From assembly GCF_009455635.1 (NCBI RefSeq), contig NZ_QPER01000002.1, positions 2,604,001-2,668,000 of the forward strand: a DNA stretch of 64,000 nucleotides, written 5' to 3'. The notes beneath the pieces are model-generated. The model searched no databases. It saw only the letters and a list, made by a program, of their open reading frames with translations, and had not been told where the DNA came from. The DNA is from Paraburkholderia agricolaris (GTDB lineage Bacteria > Pseudomonadota > Gammaproteobacteria > Burkholderiales > Burkholderiaceae). Shown piece after piece: positions 28,800 through 37,889 of this stretch. The translations under genes were made by a program, and so were the position numbers. Each line of letters opens with the position of its first letter. Within the stretch, counting starts at the first letter, position 1.

Positions 28800-29951
28800 T
28801 TAAAGGCGCTCGATGATCGTGACGTTCGCCAGCCCGCCGCCTTCGCACATTGCTTGCAAACCGTAGCGGCCTTGCGTGCGTTCGAGCTCGTGCAGGAGAG
28901 TGGTCATCAAGCGCGCGCCGGTGGCGCCGAGCGGATGACCTAACGCAATCGCGCCGCCGTTCGGATTGGTTTTTTCATGCGGATAACGCAGTTCGGCAAG
29001 CCACGCGAGCGCCACTGACGCAAACGCTTCGTTCAGTTCCACCACGTCGATGTCGGCGAGCGCGAGGCCGGCCTTCTTCAATGCGTGACGTGTCGCGGGA
29101 ATCGGGGCGGTGAGCATCCACAGCGGATCGTCGCCAAGCACGCTGAGGTGATGAATACGGGCGCGCGGCGTGAGGCCGTAACGCTTGAGCGCCTCTTCGG
29201 AGACGATCAACAATGCCGCCGCCGCGTCGCAGGTCTGGCTCGAGACAGCCGCCGTTAGCGCGCCGCCTGGCATCAGCGGTTCAAGCGCGGCCATTCTGGC
29301 AAGCGTCGTGTCCTTGCGCGGTGTCTCGTCATGAACGACACCGGCGAACGGCACAATCTCGCGCGCAAAGTGGCCACCCTCAATCGCAGCCAACGCGCGC
29401 CGGTGACTCTCCAGTGCATACCGTTCCATCGTTTCGCGCGACAGGTTCCAGTGGTCCGCGATCCGTTGCGCCGCGTGAAACTGCGACACCGGCGCATCGC
29501 CGAACCGCGCGCGCCAGCCGATGCTGCCCGAGAACGGATCGGTGAAACCAAGCGGCTCGGCCGCCGTCATCGCCGACGAAATCGGAATCTGCGTCATGGT
29601 CTGCACGCCACCCGCAACCACCACATCCTGCGTGCCGCTCATCACCGCTTGCGCCGCAAAATGCACGGCTTGCTGCGACGAACCGCATTGCCGGTCCACC
29701 GTGACACCCGGCACCGTCAACGGCAAGCCGGCGGCGAGCCAGCAGGTGCGGGCGATATTGCCCGCCAGCGGACCAATCGTATCGACGCAGCCGAACACCA
29801 CGTCGTCGTATTCCTCGGCGGGAATGCCGTTGCGGGCGACCAGCTCCTTCAATACGAAGCCGCCGAGATCCGCGGCATGCACTTGCGCGAGTCCGCCTTT
29901 GCGGCGACCGGTGGGTGTGCGCAGCGCATCGACGATATAAGCCTGTTTCAT
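28800..29951 (-). CDS. fadA6: Thiolase FadA6-like
   Basis: 383-residue thiolase with Cys89 (DRQCGSSQ), His339 (GHPLGATG) and Cys369 (CEGGGLANV). Features such as FGCVDTIGPLAGNIARTCWLAAG, IPISSAM and MLTAPIPATRHAL match the FadA6 group of mycobacterial HIP catabolism, which cleaves the opened ring acids late in C/D-ring breakdown. Start ATG 29951 overlaps the TAA stop of the upstream FadE (TAATG). The longer open frame upstream is read-through into that gene. Confidence 0.85.
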   Translation of the reverse strand: MKQAYIVDALRTPTGRRKGGLAQVHAADLGGFVLKELVARNGIPAEEYDDVVFGCVDTIGPLAGNIARTCWLAAGLPLTVPGVTVDRQCGSSQQAVHFAAQAVMSGTQDVVVAGGVQTMTQIPISSAMTAAEPLGFTDPFSGSIGWRARFGDAPVSQFHAAQRIADHWNLSRETMERYALESHRRALAAIEGGHFAREIVPFAGVVHDETPRKDTTLARMAALEPLMPGGALTAAVSSQTCDAAAALLIVSEEALKRYGLTPRARIHHLSVLGDDPLWMLTAPIPATRHALKKAGLALADIDVVELNEAFASVALAWLAELRYPHEKTNPNGGAIALGHPLGATGARLMTTLLHELERTQGRYGLQAMCEGGGLANVTIIERL

Positions 29952-31012
29952 TACGATTCCAGTTCGAAAGTGCGGGCCGGTCCGATCGGAGCACAGGACT
30001 CGATCAGCGCGTCGGCCACGCGGGCCTTGTGAAACGTCGTGTCGCCCCAACTGCCCGAGAGCGCCCAGATGCGTTTCATGAAGATCTGCAAGTCGAGTTC
30101 CCACGTGTAGCCGATCGCGCCGTGCACCTGCATCGCATGGCGCGCGGCGAGTTGCGCCGCGGCGGTGGCGGCAAGCTTCGCGTGGGAGACGTAGAGCGCG
30201 CGCTGCGGGTCGTTGTCGGCGATTGCGCAGGCGGCCCGGTACACCACCGGCCGCGCGAACTCGTAGCGAATCGCGACGTCGGCGAGCAGATGCTTGAGCG
30301 CCTGATACGAACCGATCGGCTTACCGAACTGTTTGCGTTGCGCGCTGTAATCGATCGCGACGTCGAGCACACGCTGCGTGAGGCCGAGCAATTGCGCGGC
30401 AACAGCGAACGCACCCCGGTCGAGTGCGCGCGCCAGCAAGGGTTGCGCTTCGGAGGCCGTCGCCACCCGGGTGTGCGGCGTTGCCTGCCAATCGATTTCG
30501 AACAGCCGCCGCGAAGGATCGATGCTCTCCACCGGATTCAATCTGCAAGCGTCGGGTGTGAGCCAATGCAGCTCGCCACCGCGCTCGCACAACAAAACCT
30601 TTGCGACGTGCGCATCGCTGACATAGGGATTCACCGGATGCGCAATCGCCACTCGCGCCGAACCCGCCGCGACATCACGCAACAACGCATCGCGTTGCCC
30701 GCTCGCCGGCAAGCCTTCCAGCATGCCGACCGCCACGAGCGCCGTATCGAGTAACGGCTCGGGTCCCGCGAAATAGCCATAGGTCTGCGCAAGCAGCGCC
30801 CACTCCACGTCACCGAGTCCCAGGCCAGCGAAATTTTCCGGCACCGACACGGCGGTCAGCCCTTGCGATGCGAACATGTCCCACATACGCTCCGAGCGGC
30901 CCGTGGGCGTAGTCCACAACTCACGGATCAACTCCGGCGTCATCTCCGTCATCAGAAAGCGCTTGACGCTGCTGGCCAATGCTTCCTGATCTTCGTTGAA
31001 TACGAAATCCAT
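29951..31012 (-). CDS. Acyl-CoA dehydrogenase partner subunit (second pair)
   Basis: 353-residue protein of acyl-CoA dehydrogenase fold beginning MDFVFNEDQEALASSVKRF and with RHAMQVHGAIGYTWELDLQIFMKR near residue 300. It has no YAGTNEIQ loop, so it is the non-canonical half of a heteromeric dehydrogenase whose other half is encoded just upstream (31082-32263). Resembles FadE31-33-type proteins used on the later C/D-ring intermediates; the exact pairing is inferred from gene order. Confidence 0.83.
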   Translation of the reverse strand: MDFVFNEDQEALASSVKRFLMTEMTPELIRELWTTPTGRSERMWDMFASQGLTAVSVPENFAGLGLGDVEWALLAQTYGYFAGPEPLLDTALVAVGMLEGLPASGQRDALLRDVAAGSARVAIAHPVNPYVSDAHVAKVLLCERGGELHWLTPDACRLNPVESIDPSRRLFEIDWQATPHTRVATASEAQPLLARALDRGAFAVAAQLLGLTQRVLDVAIDYSAQRKQFGKPIGSYQALKHLLADVAIRYEFARPVVYRAACAIADNDPQRALYVSHAKLAATAAAQLAARHAMQVHGAIGYTWELDLQIFMKRIWALSGSWGDTTFHKARVADALIESCAPIGPARTFELES

Positions 31013-31081
31013 AGTTCCTCGCTCAATCCTTTACGCGTCTGAATGCCGGCTGCAGCGGCTTGCATGCTTGCAGCACCGGCA

Positions 31082-32263
31082 TCACGAGCGCGGCATACCC
31101 AACATCCGTTCGGCGACGATGTTGCGTTGAATCTCGTTGGTGCCCGCATAGATCGGCCCCGCCTGCGCGAACAGGAAACCGTCGAGCCAGTTGCCGAGCG
31201 CCGCGTGCTGTTCGTGCGTCTGCGGCACGACTTCGGCGTGCGCGCCGAGAATATCGAGCGCGGTCTGATGCATGCGCAGGTCGAGTTCGGACCAGAACAC
31301 CTTGTTGGTGCTCGACTCCGCACCGATGTGGCCACCCTTATGCAAGCGGCTCGCGGTCGCGTAGGTGGAGAGCGCGTAGGCCTGCGCATCCATCCACGCG
31401 CTGATCACGCGGTCGCGCAAGGTGGGATCGCGATCAGCCTGTTCACGGTGCGCGAGGTAGAGCGCGCGCAATGCTTCGGCCGTGCGCTGAAAACGCGCGG
31501 GCGAGCGCAGCATCAGGCCGCGCTCGAACCCGGCGGTCGCCATCGCGACCTGCCAGCCCATGCCTTCGCCCGCCAGACGATTTTCGACCGGCACGCGTAC
31601 GTCGTCGAAGAAAATCTCGGCAAAGCCGGTGTGGCCGTTCAACTGACGGATGGGCCGCACGGTGATGCCCGGCGTCGAAAGCGGCACCATCAGGAAGGTC
31701 AGACCATGATGGCGCGTGGATTGCGGATCGCTGCGAAACAGGCCGAACAGCCAGTCGGCCCATACCGCGCGCGTCGACCAGATCTTCTGGCCATTCAGGA
31801 TGTACTCGCCGCCCTTTCCATCGTCGGTACGGATCGCGCTGGCACGAATCGCCGCCATGTCGGAACCGGCGTTCGGCTCGGACCAGCCTTGCGCCCATAC
31901 GTGCTCGCCCGCCGCCATCGCGGGCAGAAAGCGGGCCTTCTGCTCGTCCGTGCCGAAGTCCATCAAGGTCGGACCGAGCAGGAAGATGCCGTTCTGGTTC
32001 ACACGCATAGGCGCATCGGCGCGCCAGTACTCTTCTTCGAAGATCAGCCACTCGATCAGATCGCAACCGCGTCCGCCCAGTTCGCGCGGCCACGTCACCA
32101 TGCTCCAGCGGCCTGAATGCAGCGTGCGCTCCCATTCCCGGTGCGCGGCAAAACCCGCCTCGGTATCGAAGCTCGGCAGCGGATCGCGCGGCACATGGAG
32201 CGCAAGCCAACTGTGGATCTCGGCGCGAAACGCGCGTTGCGCCGGCGTGTAATCGAGCTTCAT
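31082..32263 (-). CDS. Acyl-CoA dehydrogenase (second pair, canonical subunit)
   Basis: 393-residue FAD enzyme. WAQGWSEPNAGSDMA (about 127-141) and the C-terminal IYAGTNEIQRNIVAERMLGM mark it as the FAD-signature subunit; together with 29951-31012 it likely forms the second alpha2beta2 dehydrogenase of the HIP operon. Its ATG overlaps the stop of the EchA20 homologue by four bases. Confidence 0.85.
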   Translation of the reverse strand: MKLDYTPAQRAFRAEIHSWLALHVPRDPLPSFDTEAGFAAHREWERTLHSGRWSMVTWPRELGGRGCDLIEWLIFEEEYWRADAPMRVNQNGIFLLGPTLMDFGTDEQKARFLPAMAAGEHVWAQGWSEPNAGSDMAAIRASAIRTDDGKGGEYILNGQKIWSTRAVWADWLFGLFRSDPQSTRHHGLTFLMVPLSTPGITVRPIRQLNGHTGFAEIFFDDVRVPVENRLAGEGMGWQVAMATAGFERGLMLRSPARFQRTAEALRALYLAHREQADRDPTLRDRVISAWMDAQAYALSTYATASRLHKGGHIGAESSTNKVFWSELDLRMHQTALDILGAHAEVVPQTHEQHAALGNWLDGFLFAQAGPIYAGTNEIQRNIVAERMLGMPRS

Positions 32264-33078
32264 GCGCGTGCTCCGGCCTGGCGTTCGGCGTCGTTGCCGC
32301 CGTCGAACTGCGCGTCGCGTTTTTCGACGAAAGCCGAGCGTGCTTCCGCCGAATCGTTCGTCATGTACGCCTGCAAGGTGAAGCCCTGCTCCCAGCGGTA
32401 TTTGTCTTCGAGGTTGCCGTCTTCGACACCGTTCAGCGCTTCTTTTGCAAGCTGCAACATCGCGGGGCTCTTCGCGGCGATCTTGCGGGCAATCTCGAAG
32501 GCCGCGTCACGCAGTTGTTCGCGCGGCACCACGCGCTCGACCGCGCCGAGCCGGTATGCTTCGGCGGCGTCGACCATGTCGCCGGTGAAATACATCGCGC
32601 GCACTTTCTGCACGCCGAACATGCGCTGCAAATGCGCGCCGCCGCCCATCGCACCTCGGTCGATCTCGGGGACGCCGAAACGCGCACATTCAGACGCGAC
32701 GATCACGTCCGCCGCGCCGCAGATGCCAATACCGCCGCCCAGTACGAAACCATGCACCGCGACGATCACCGGCTTCGGATTACGGTGCACCGCACGAAAG
32801 GTCGCGTAATTGCCGGCGTTGACCGCGACGATCCGTTCGGGATGTGCGGCCAGTTCCTTGATATCGACGCCCGCGCAAAAGCCACGCCCTGCGCCGCGCA
32901 GCACAATTACGTGCACGCTGTCGTCACGGCCGAGCGCGTCGATGGCGTCGGCCAGCGCCTGCCAGCCGCGCGCGTCGAGCGCATTGACCGGCGGCTGGTC
33001 GATCACCAGCTCGCCGATGCCGCCTTCGCGTTCGATTCTGAACGGCAGCGAGCGGACGCTATTGATGGGTTCTGTCAT
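32260..33078 (-). CDS. echA20: EchA20-like crotonase (HIP ring hydrolase)
   Basis: 272-residue crotonase-fold protein. GRGFCAGVDIKELAAHPE (about 67-84) and the oxyanion stretch VHGFVLGGGIGICGAADVIVAS, then FGVPEIDRGAMGGGAHLQR, closely follow the EchA20 pattern (QPPVNALDARGW start, RWEQGFTLQ end). In mycobacteria EchA20 opens ring D of a HIP-derived CoA ester by hydrolysis, ahead of IpdAB. The neighbouring ipdA, ipdB and ipdC homologues support this. It is the strongest marker of C/D-ring degradation in the operon apart from IpdAB. Confidence 0.83.
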   Translation of the reverse strand: MTEPINSVRSLPFRIEREGGIGELVIDQPPVNALDARGWQALADAIDALGRDDSVHVIVLRGAGRGFCAGVDIKELAAHPERIVAVNAGNYATFRAVHRNPKPVIVAVHGFVLGGGIGICGAADVIVASECARFGVPEIDRGAMGGGAHLQRMFGVQKVRAMYFTGDMVDAAEAYRLGAVERVVPREQLRDAAFEIARKIAAKSPAMLQLAKEALNGVEDGNLEDKYRWEQGFTLQAYMTNDSAEARSAFVEKRDAQFDGGNDAERQAGARA

Positions 33079-33148
33079 GTCTCCGTCCCGGGTGAATAAT
33101 GCTGATTTGCTTTAGCGGGTCATGCGCTGCGTTGGGGAATGCACGAGG

Positions 33149-34231
33149 TCATGCGTGAACCGGTTCGCTGCGCATCGCCGCGAGTGCGTCGAGCCGCGCC
33201 ACGGCTTCTTCGACAATGCGTGCAATCAAGGTCTCGCACGGTTCGATCGCGCCGATCACCGCCGCGACCTGGCCGCTCGGCAGCACACCCTCGTCCGGCT
33301 TACCTTCGACAATCGCGCGTTGAATCAGAAACGGCGCGTTCGCCGCCATCAAGGTCTGACTCGCGGTGTAGCTGTGATCGCGCAGCGCCTTGAAACCGAG
33401 CGCGGCCATCTGGCTCAAACTCATGCCGCTCTGGCGGCGCCATGCTTCAGCCGTGCGCAATGCGAAAAGCGTGCGGCGCAGCGGGCCGAATGCTTCGAGA
33501 CGCAGCAGATACGGGTTGTCGATCATGCGCTGCGGCAAGCCGTCCAGCGCCGCGGACACGCGGATTTGCGAAGGATCGTCGACCTCCACGTAGCGCGCGA
33601 GCGTCGAGCGCGGCACCGGTGACTCTTCGGCCATCAGAAAGCGCGTGCCCATCGCGATGCCCGCCGCGCCGTAGCCAAGCGCCGCCGCGAGACCACGCCC
33701 GTCGCAGAACCCGCCTGCCGCGATCACCGGCACCTTCACTGCATCGAGTACGCGCGGCAACAGCAAAGTCGTCGGCATCGAGCCGGTATGGCCACCGCCC
33801 TCCGCGCCTTGCACGGTGACTGCATCGGCGCCCAGCTCGACCGCTTTGGCCGCGTGTTTCGGGGCACCTACGGTGGGAATGCACATCACGCCCGCATCCT
33901 TGAAGCGGCGGATCGTCTTTGCGTCCGGCCCGCGGCCGTAACTCACCGCCCGCAGCCGGTGTTTGATCGCCAGATCGACTACCTGCGCCGCGTTCGGCTG
34001 GAACATATGAAAGTTGATGCCGAACGGCTTGTCCGTCAGCTCCTTCACACGCAGGATTTCCGCTTCCACACGTTCGGCTTCCAGCGTTGCGCCGGCGAGA
34101 AAACCGAAGCCGCCCGCATTACAGGTTGCGGCGACGAGTCTCGCATCGGCTACCCAACCCATCGCCGTCTGCACGATCGGATATCGACAGCCAAGCAAGT
34201 CGCACAGGGGCGTATGCAGCGTCGCGCTCAT
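33149..34231 (-). CDS. ipdC: IpdC-like FMN-dependent nitronate monooxygenase-family protein
   Basis: 360-residue TIM-barrel flavoprotein of the 2-nitropropane dioxygenase family. PIVQTAMGWVADARLVAATCNAGGFGFLA at the N-terminus, AEGGGHTGSMPTTLLLP (phosphate/FMN site, about 155-171) and GAAGIAMGTRFL are family signatures. In the KstR2 regulon such a protein, IpdC, acts as a reductase on hydroxylated HIC-CoA. Gene order with ipdA, ipdB and echA20 supports the same role. Four-base ATGA overlap with the gene upstream. Confidence 0.83.
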   Translation of the reverse strand: MSATLHTPLCDLLGCRYPIVQTAMGWVADARLVAATCNAGGFGFLAGATLEAERVEAEILRVKELTDKPFGINFHMFQPNAAQVVDLAIKHRLRAVSYGRGPDAKTIRRFKDAGVMCIPTVGAPKHAAKAVELGADAVTVQGAEGGGHTGSMPTTLLLPRVLDAVKVPVIAAGGFCDGRGLAAALGYGAAGIAMGTRFLMAEESPVPRSTLARYVEVDDPSQIRVSAALDGLPQRMIDNPYLLRLEAFGPLRRTLFALRTAEAWRRQSGMSLSQMAALGFKALRDHSYTASQTLMAANAPFLIQRAIVEGKPDEGVLPSGQVAAVIGAIEPCETLIARIVEEAVARLDALAAMRSEPVHA

Positions 34232-35118
34232 GCGGCCTCCCCGTCGGCCTTGCCGTTCTCCTGCGCGCCGCCAGGCCGCTGCGACTCGGCCATCTTGCGC
34301 GCGTCATAGCCACCCAGTTTGTCGCCGCTCACCAGTTCGTTGTGCGCATGCGCGAAGTGATGCCAGGCGAACGCCGCATCCATCGCCGCGCGCTTGCCCT
34401 GCAACTCTTCGACGTGATTCACGGCCTGCTTGGTCAGCGTCAGGCCGAGACGCGGCATGCGCGCGATCTTCGCAGCGATTTCGGTCGTGACGTCCTGCAG
34501 ACGCTCGCGCGGCACGACGCGATTGACCATACCCATCTGATAGGCACGCGCCGCGTCCATCCGCTCGCCGAGAAACAGAAACTCCTTGGCAATGCGCGGA
34601 TTCAGTTCATATGCATGCGCGAAGTACTCGACGCCTGGAATGCCCATGCGCACCACCGGATCGGAAAAGAATGCGTCCTCCGATGCGACGATCAGGTCGC
34701 ACACCCAGGCCAGCATCAGGCCGCCCGCTACGCATGCCCCCTGCACCATCGCGATGGTCGGTTTGGGCAGATCGCGCCAGCGGCGGCACATGCCGAGATA
34801 GACCTCCTGTTCGCGGGCGTATAGAAACTCGCCGCCCTCCTTGCCGACATGGTCGTACCAGAGCGAGGCACGCTCGAACGACTGATCGATGTCGCGGCCC
34901 GGCGTGCCGATATCGTGGCCCGCCGAAAAATGCCTGCCTGCACCGGCGAGTACGATGACCTTCACCGCATCGTCGTTCGACGCACGCTTGAACGCCGCGT
35001 CGAGCGCATACGTCATCTTCGAGTTCTGCGCGTTGTGGTACTCGGGACGATTCATTGTGAGCGTGGCAATGCCGTCGTTCACGCGATAGTCGACAACGTT
35101 TTCGTGGGTGACTTGCAT
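34228..35118 (-). CDS. Enoyl-CoA hydratase/isomerase family protein
   Basis: 296-residue crotonase starting MQVTHENVVDYRVND. RHFSAGHDIGTPGRD (about 62-76) and VQGACVAGGLMLAWVCDLIVAS provide the CoA and oxyanion loops; the insert between them (ERASLWYDHVGKEGGEFLY) and a long C-terminal arm with HHFAHAHNELVSG distinguish it from the EchA20 homologue downstream. Start ATG 35118 was chosen over the longer open frame because homology begins there and it follows the IpdB stop by eight bases. Likely hydrates an unsaturated CoA ester in HIP breakdown. Confidence 0.82.
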   Translation of the reverse strand: MQVTHENVVDYRVNDGIATLTMNRPEYHNAQNSKMTYALDAAFKRASNDDAVKVIVLAGAGRHFSAGHDIGTPGRDIDQSFERASLWYDHVGKEGGEFLYAREQEVYLGMCRRWRDLPKPTIAMVQGACVAGGLMLAWVCDLIVASEDAFFSDPVVRMGIPGVEYFAHAYELNPRIAKEFLFLGERMDAARAYQMGMVNRVVPRERLQDVTTEIAAKIARMPRLGLTLTKQAVNHVEELQGKRAAMDAAFAWHHFAHAHNELVSGDKLGGYDARKMAESQRPGGAQENGKADGEAA

Positions 35119-35126
35119 GATGTCCC

Positions 35127-35924
35127 TCACACGCGACGCGGCGCGGGGTTGTTGCGCACGACGCCCGCACGCAGGTTGTGCGGATCGAGCGCGCGCACGA
35201 TGCGCAGGTCGTCGGCGCCAGGCGGCGGCGTCACCTGCATCTCGGGATGCGCGCGCAATTCGAAACCGGTGGCGTCCTGCACTTCGTCGAAACTCACGCC
35301 AGGATGCAGCGAGCGCACCTGCACCGCATGGTTCGCACCGCCGAAATCCATCACGCACAGATCGGTAATCACGCTGCGCAGGTCGGTGAACGCACGCATG
35401 CCGGGAATTTCGCGCGCCGGGTTGTAGCCCACGCTGCACACCATGTCGACTTCACCGGCCACGAACGTGCGCTTGCCATGGCCAGAGACAAAAAACGAGT
35501 TCGCGTGATTGATGCTGTTGCCGGGAAAGCCACGTGCCCCGAGCAATTGCGTTTTCGGGCGTGCATAGTCGTCGCCAAGCCAGGAAATGTTGGCCTGGCC
35601 GAAGCGGTCGATCTGCGTAGGCATCACCAGCGCGTGACGCCGGCCATGCCACACACAATCGAACACGCGCTCATAGGTCATCAGACCGGACGCCTGCACG
35701 CGGTAGCCCGCTTCTCGCGGTCCTAGCGGCACAGGGCTTTCCACGAGGCAGGCTTCACCATCGGTAAGCATCAGACCCGCGTTGTAGGCGAGGCGAGCAA
35801 GACCGGCGGCCAGACGCGGCCCCGTACCGATGCCGGTTGCCAGCACCTCACCGTCATCGCGCCAGACTCGCGCCGCCGCGGCGATCATCAGTTCGGCGAG
35901 GGAATAATCGAGAGAGTCGCTCAT
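35127..35924 (-). CDS. ipdB: IpdB, COCHEA-CoA hydrolase beta subunit
   Basis: 265-residue member of the class I CoA-transferase beta family. GIGTGPRLAAGLARLAYNAGLMLTDGE (30-56) and the Ser/Asn-rich GARGFPGNSINHANSFFV near 135 are conserved in IpdB. IpdA and IpdB together hydrolyse, rather than transfer CoA to, the six-membered ring of COCHEA-CoA in steroid C-ring opening. ATG 35924 is 10 bases after the IpdA stop; the longer frame upstream overlaps ipdA and is ignored. Confidence 0.86.
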   Translation of the reverse strand: MSDSLDYSLAELMIAAAARVWRDDGEVLATGIGTGPRLAAGLARLAYNAGLMLTDGEACLVESPVPLGPREAGYRVQASGLMTYERVFDCVWHGRRHALVMPTQIDRFGQANISWLGDDYARPKTQLLGARGFPGNSINHANSFFVSGHGKRTFVAGEVDMVCSVGYNPAREIPGMRAFTDLRSVITDLCVMDFGGANHAVQVRSLHPGVSFDEVQDATGFELRAHPEMQVTPPPGADDLRIVRALDPHNLRAGVVRNNPAPRRV

Positions 35925-35934
35925 TTGCGCTCCA

Positions 35935-36819
35935 TTACAGAATCGGCAACGGCAACGCCGCCACATGGGACCGGCCACCTGCACGTTGCAGATAGCCCGG
36001 TTCGTCGGCGCCTACTACGTCGCTCAGGTAGGCCGCGGTTTGCTGCGGATCTTCCGCGCTCGCGCAATACGCCTTCAGGTGCGGTAGATCCCAGCCGTAA
36101 GCCGGCGCACACGAGGTGGGATGCGCGCCGCACGGTGCGTGCACCACGCCGCTCACGAGCGATCGTTCGAAGGTGTTGCGGCGCGCGAGATCGAGGTCCT
36201 CGCTCGCGAGCGAATCGACCAGTGTTTCGCTGCTGACGAAGCACTTCTTCGCCGCGCGGGCGAACCATGCGTCGAAGAACGGATCGGGACCGTCGATGCG
36301 CGTGTTACCCATCCTGTCCGCGGCATTGACATGCAGCAAGGCCGCATCGAGTTCGAGCGCCGGCATCGCCAGCAGCGTTTCATCGCCATAAGGTGATTGC
36401 ACGGTGCGCAGATGCGGCGCATGTTTCAACAGGTCGGTGCCGAGGCCAACGCGGGTCGGCAAAAATGGCAGCCGTGCCGCCGCTGCGCGCAGGCCAAGTT
36501 GCAGCAGGCCTTCGTCGAGTTCCCAGACGTCGAGCGCGCCCTGTTCCCGCGCCCGGCGAAAATGCGGTTCGAGCGGAATCACATCCAGCGAGACGAAACC
36601 GAACACCAGCTTGCGGACTTTGCCTGCCGCGCACAGCAGCCCGACGTCGGGGCCGCCATACGCAACCACGGTGAGGTCCTTCAGATTCGAGCGGACAATC
36701 TCGCGCACGAGGGCCATCGGCTTGCGGCGCGGGCCCCAGCCGCCGATGCCGATCGTCATGCCGTCGGCGAGTTGCGCGACGGCGTCGCGTGCGCTGAGTG
36801 CTTTGTCGAGTGGTTTCAT
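35935..36819 (-). CDS. ipdA: IpdA, COCHEA-CoA hydrolase alpha subunit
   Basis: 294-residue class I CoA-transferase alpha-type protein. GMTIGIGGWGPRRKPMALVREIVRS (19-43) and AYGGPDVGLL are family motifs, and LLHVNAADRMGNTRIDGPDPFFD lies near 190. It pairs with the adjacent IpdB. These ring-opening hydrolases are known only from steroid-degrading bacteria, which makes this pair diagnostic for the pathway. Its start at 36819 is 93 bases downstream of tesB. Confidence 0.87.
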   Translation of the reverse strand: MKPLDKALSARDAVAQLADGMTIGIGGWGPRRKPMALVREIVRSNLKDLTVVAYGGPDVGLLCAAGKVRKLVFGFVSLDVIPLEPHFRRAREQGALDVWELDEGLLQLGLRAAAARLPFLPTRVGLGTDLLKHAPHLRTVQSPYGDETLLAMPALELDAALLHVNAADRMGNTRIDGPDPFFDAWFARAAKKCFVSSETLVDSLASEDLDLARRNTFERSLVSGVVHAPCGAHPTSCAPAYGWDLPHLKAYCASAEDPQQTAAYLSDVVGADEPGYLQRAGGRSHVAALPLPIL

Positions 36820-36912
36820 GCGTTATTCCTGCGGGTTTGCTGCGTGTTTTCCACGGGGTCGCCGCGGGTTTGCTACGAGGTCGACCAGGTCACCCTGATC
36901 GCTCATTACGGC

Positions 36913-37809
36913 CTAACGGAATCCAACGCTGAAATCGTGGCCCCACAGGCTCACGCGGGTCGCCTCGTAGACGTTGTGCTGCGTCCAGTCGACCGTCAGG
37001 CCGCCGTAGCCATATTCCAGATCGAAGCCACCTGGGGTTTTCATGTAGAACGAGACCATGTGGTCGTTGCAATGACGACCGAGCGTGGCAGAGAGCTTCA
37101 CGCTATGTGCGGCGACGCGGTCGAGCGCGCGGCCGACCTCGTCCATCGAGTCCACTTCAGCCATCACATGGATGCAGCCGGACGGCACGGCGAGATCCAT
37201 GATCGCGAGGCTGTGATGCCGCGCGTTCCTGCAATGCAGGAAGTGGATGCGCTTTTCGGGTTCGGCGGGGTCGTCGGTAAAGCGCACGCGGAAGATGTCG
37301 GACAGTTCGAAACCGAGTACGTCGCGCAGGAATGTGTCGGTCGCGTCGAATTGCGGAGCGGGCAGCACGGCATGGCCGAGGCCCATCGCGCCGGTGACAA
37401 AACCGGGCACGCCGAGCGGCGAAACGAAGCGGCGGAAATCGGCGCGCACGCCCCAGAAAAACTCATGCCGGTTGCCGGACGGATCGGTGCACCACACCAT
37501 TGCCTGCACGCGGCGCAGCGCGGCTTCCTGCGCGCTGGCGCGGATCGGCTCCACGCCGGCCAGCTCCAGGCTGCGAATGGCGTCGTCGAACGCGGCCGCA
37601 TCGGCCAGCTCCCAACCCGACGCGAAGTAGCGATCGGCTTCGCCGGGTACGATCAGGTAGCGGAAATCGCGCTCGTCCATCTTCACGTACAGCGCGCCAT
37701 CCGTTGCGTCCTGCGCCTGCATGCCCAGCACGTTTTCCGCGTAGCCGCGCCATGTGTCGACATCCGCCGACTGCACGACGACGTAGCCTAAAGCCCGTAC
37801 ATCGATCAT
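36913..37809 (-). CDS. tesB: Extradiol dioxygenase TesB/HsaC
   Basis: 298-residue type I extradiol dioxygenase that cleaves the catecholic ring A (3,4-dihydroxy-9,10-secosteroid) between C4 and C5. Iron ligands His146 (GLGHAVL), His214 (CIHVM) and Glu265 (DLEYG) and active-site His199, His246 and Tyr256 match the BphC numbering closely. Product goes to the hydrolase at 7904-8797. A perfect island motif lies 62 bases upstream of the ATG. Confidence 0.92.
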   Translation of the reverse strand: MIDVRALGYVVVQSADVDTWRGYAENVLGMQAQDATDGALYVKMDERDFRYLIVPGEADRYFASGWELADAAAFDDAIRSLELAGVEPIRASAQEAALRRVQAMVWCTDPSGNRHEFFWGVRADFRRFVSPLGVPGFVTGAMGLGHAVLPAPQFDATDTFLRDVLGFELSDIFRVRFTDDPAEPEKRIHFLHCRNARHHSLAIMDLAVPSGCIHVMAEVDSMDEVGRALDRVAAHSVKLSATLGRHCNDHMVSFYMKTPGGFDLEYGYGGLTVDWTQHNVYEATRVSLWGHDFSVGFR

Positions 37810-37870
37810 CTCCGACTCCTCCAGAAGCTGTTGTTGTCAGGCTTATTCTGGCGCTCCGGAGGGTGGCCAA

Positions 37871-37889
37871 CATCGTCTGTTGGGACTAG
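37871..37889 (-). promoter_or_regulatory. Island motif, copy 4 (upstream of tesB)
   Basis: Minus-strand CTAGTC-N6-GACGATG, perfect match, 62 bases before the tesB start. Its TAG (37888-37886) is also the stop codon of the FadD3-like gene, so the operator overlaps the end of the upstream coding region. Confidence 0.78.

Noticed and set aside
36397..37791. 464-residue open frame on the plus strand
   Set aside because: Antisense to ipdA and tesB, both of which have intact catalytic motifs; sequence is typical shadow composition.
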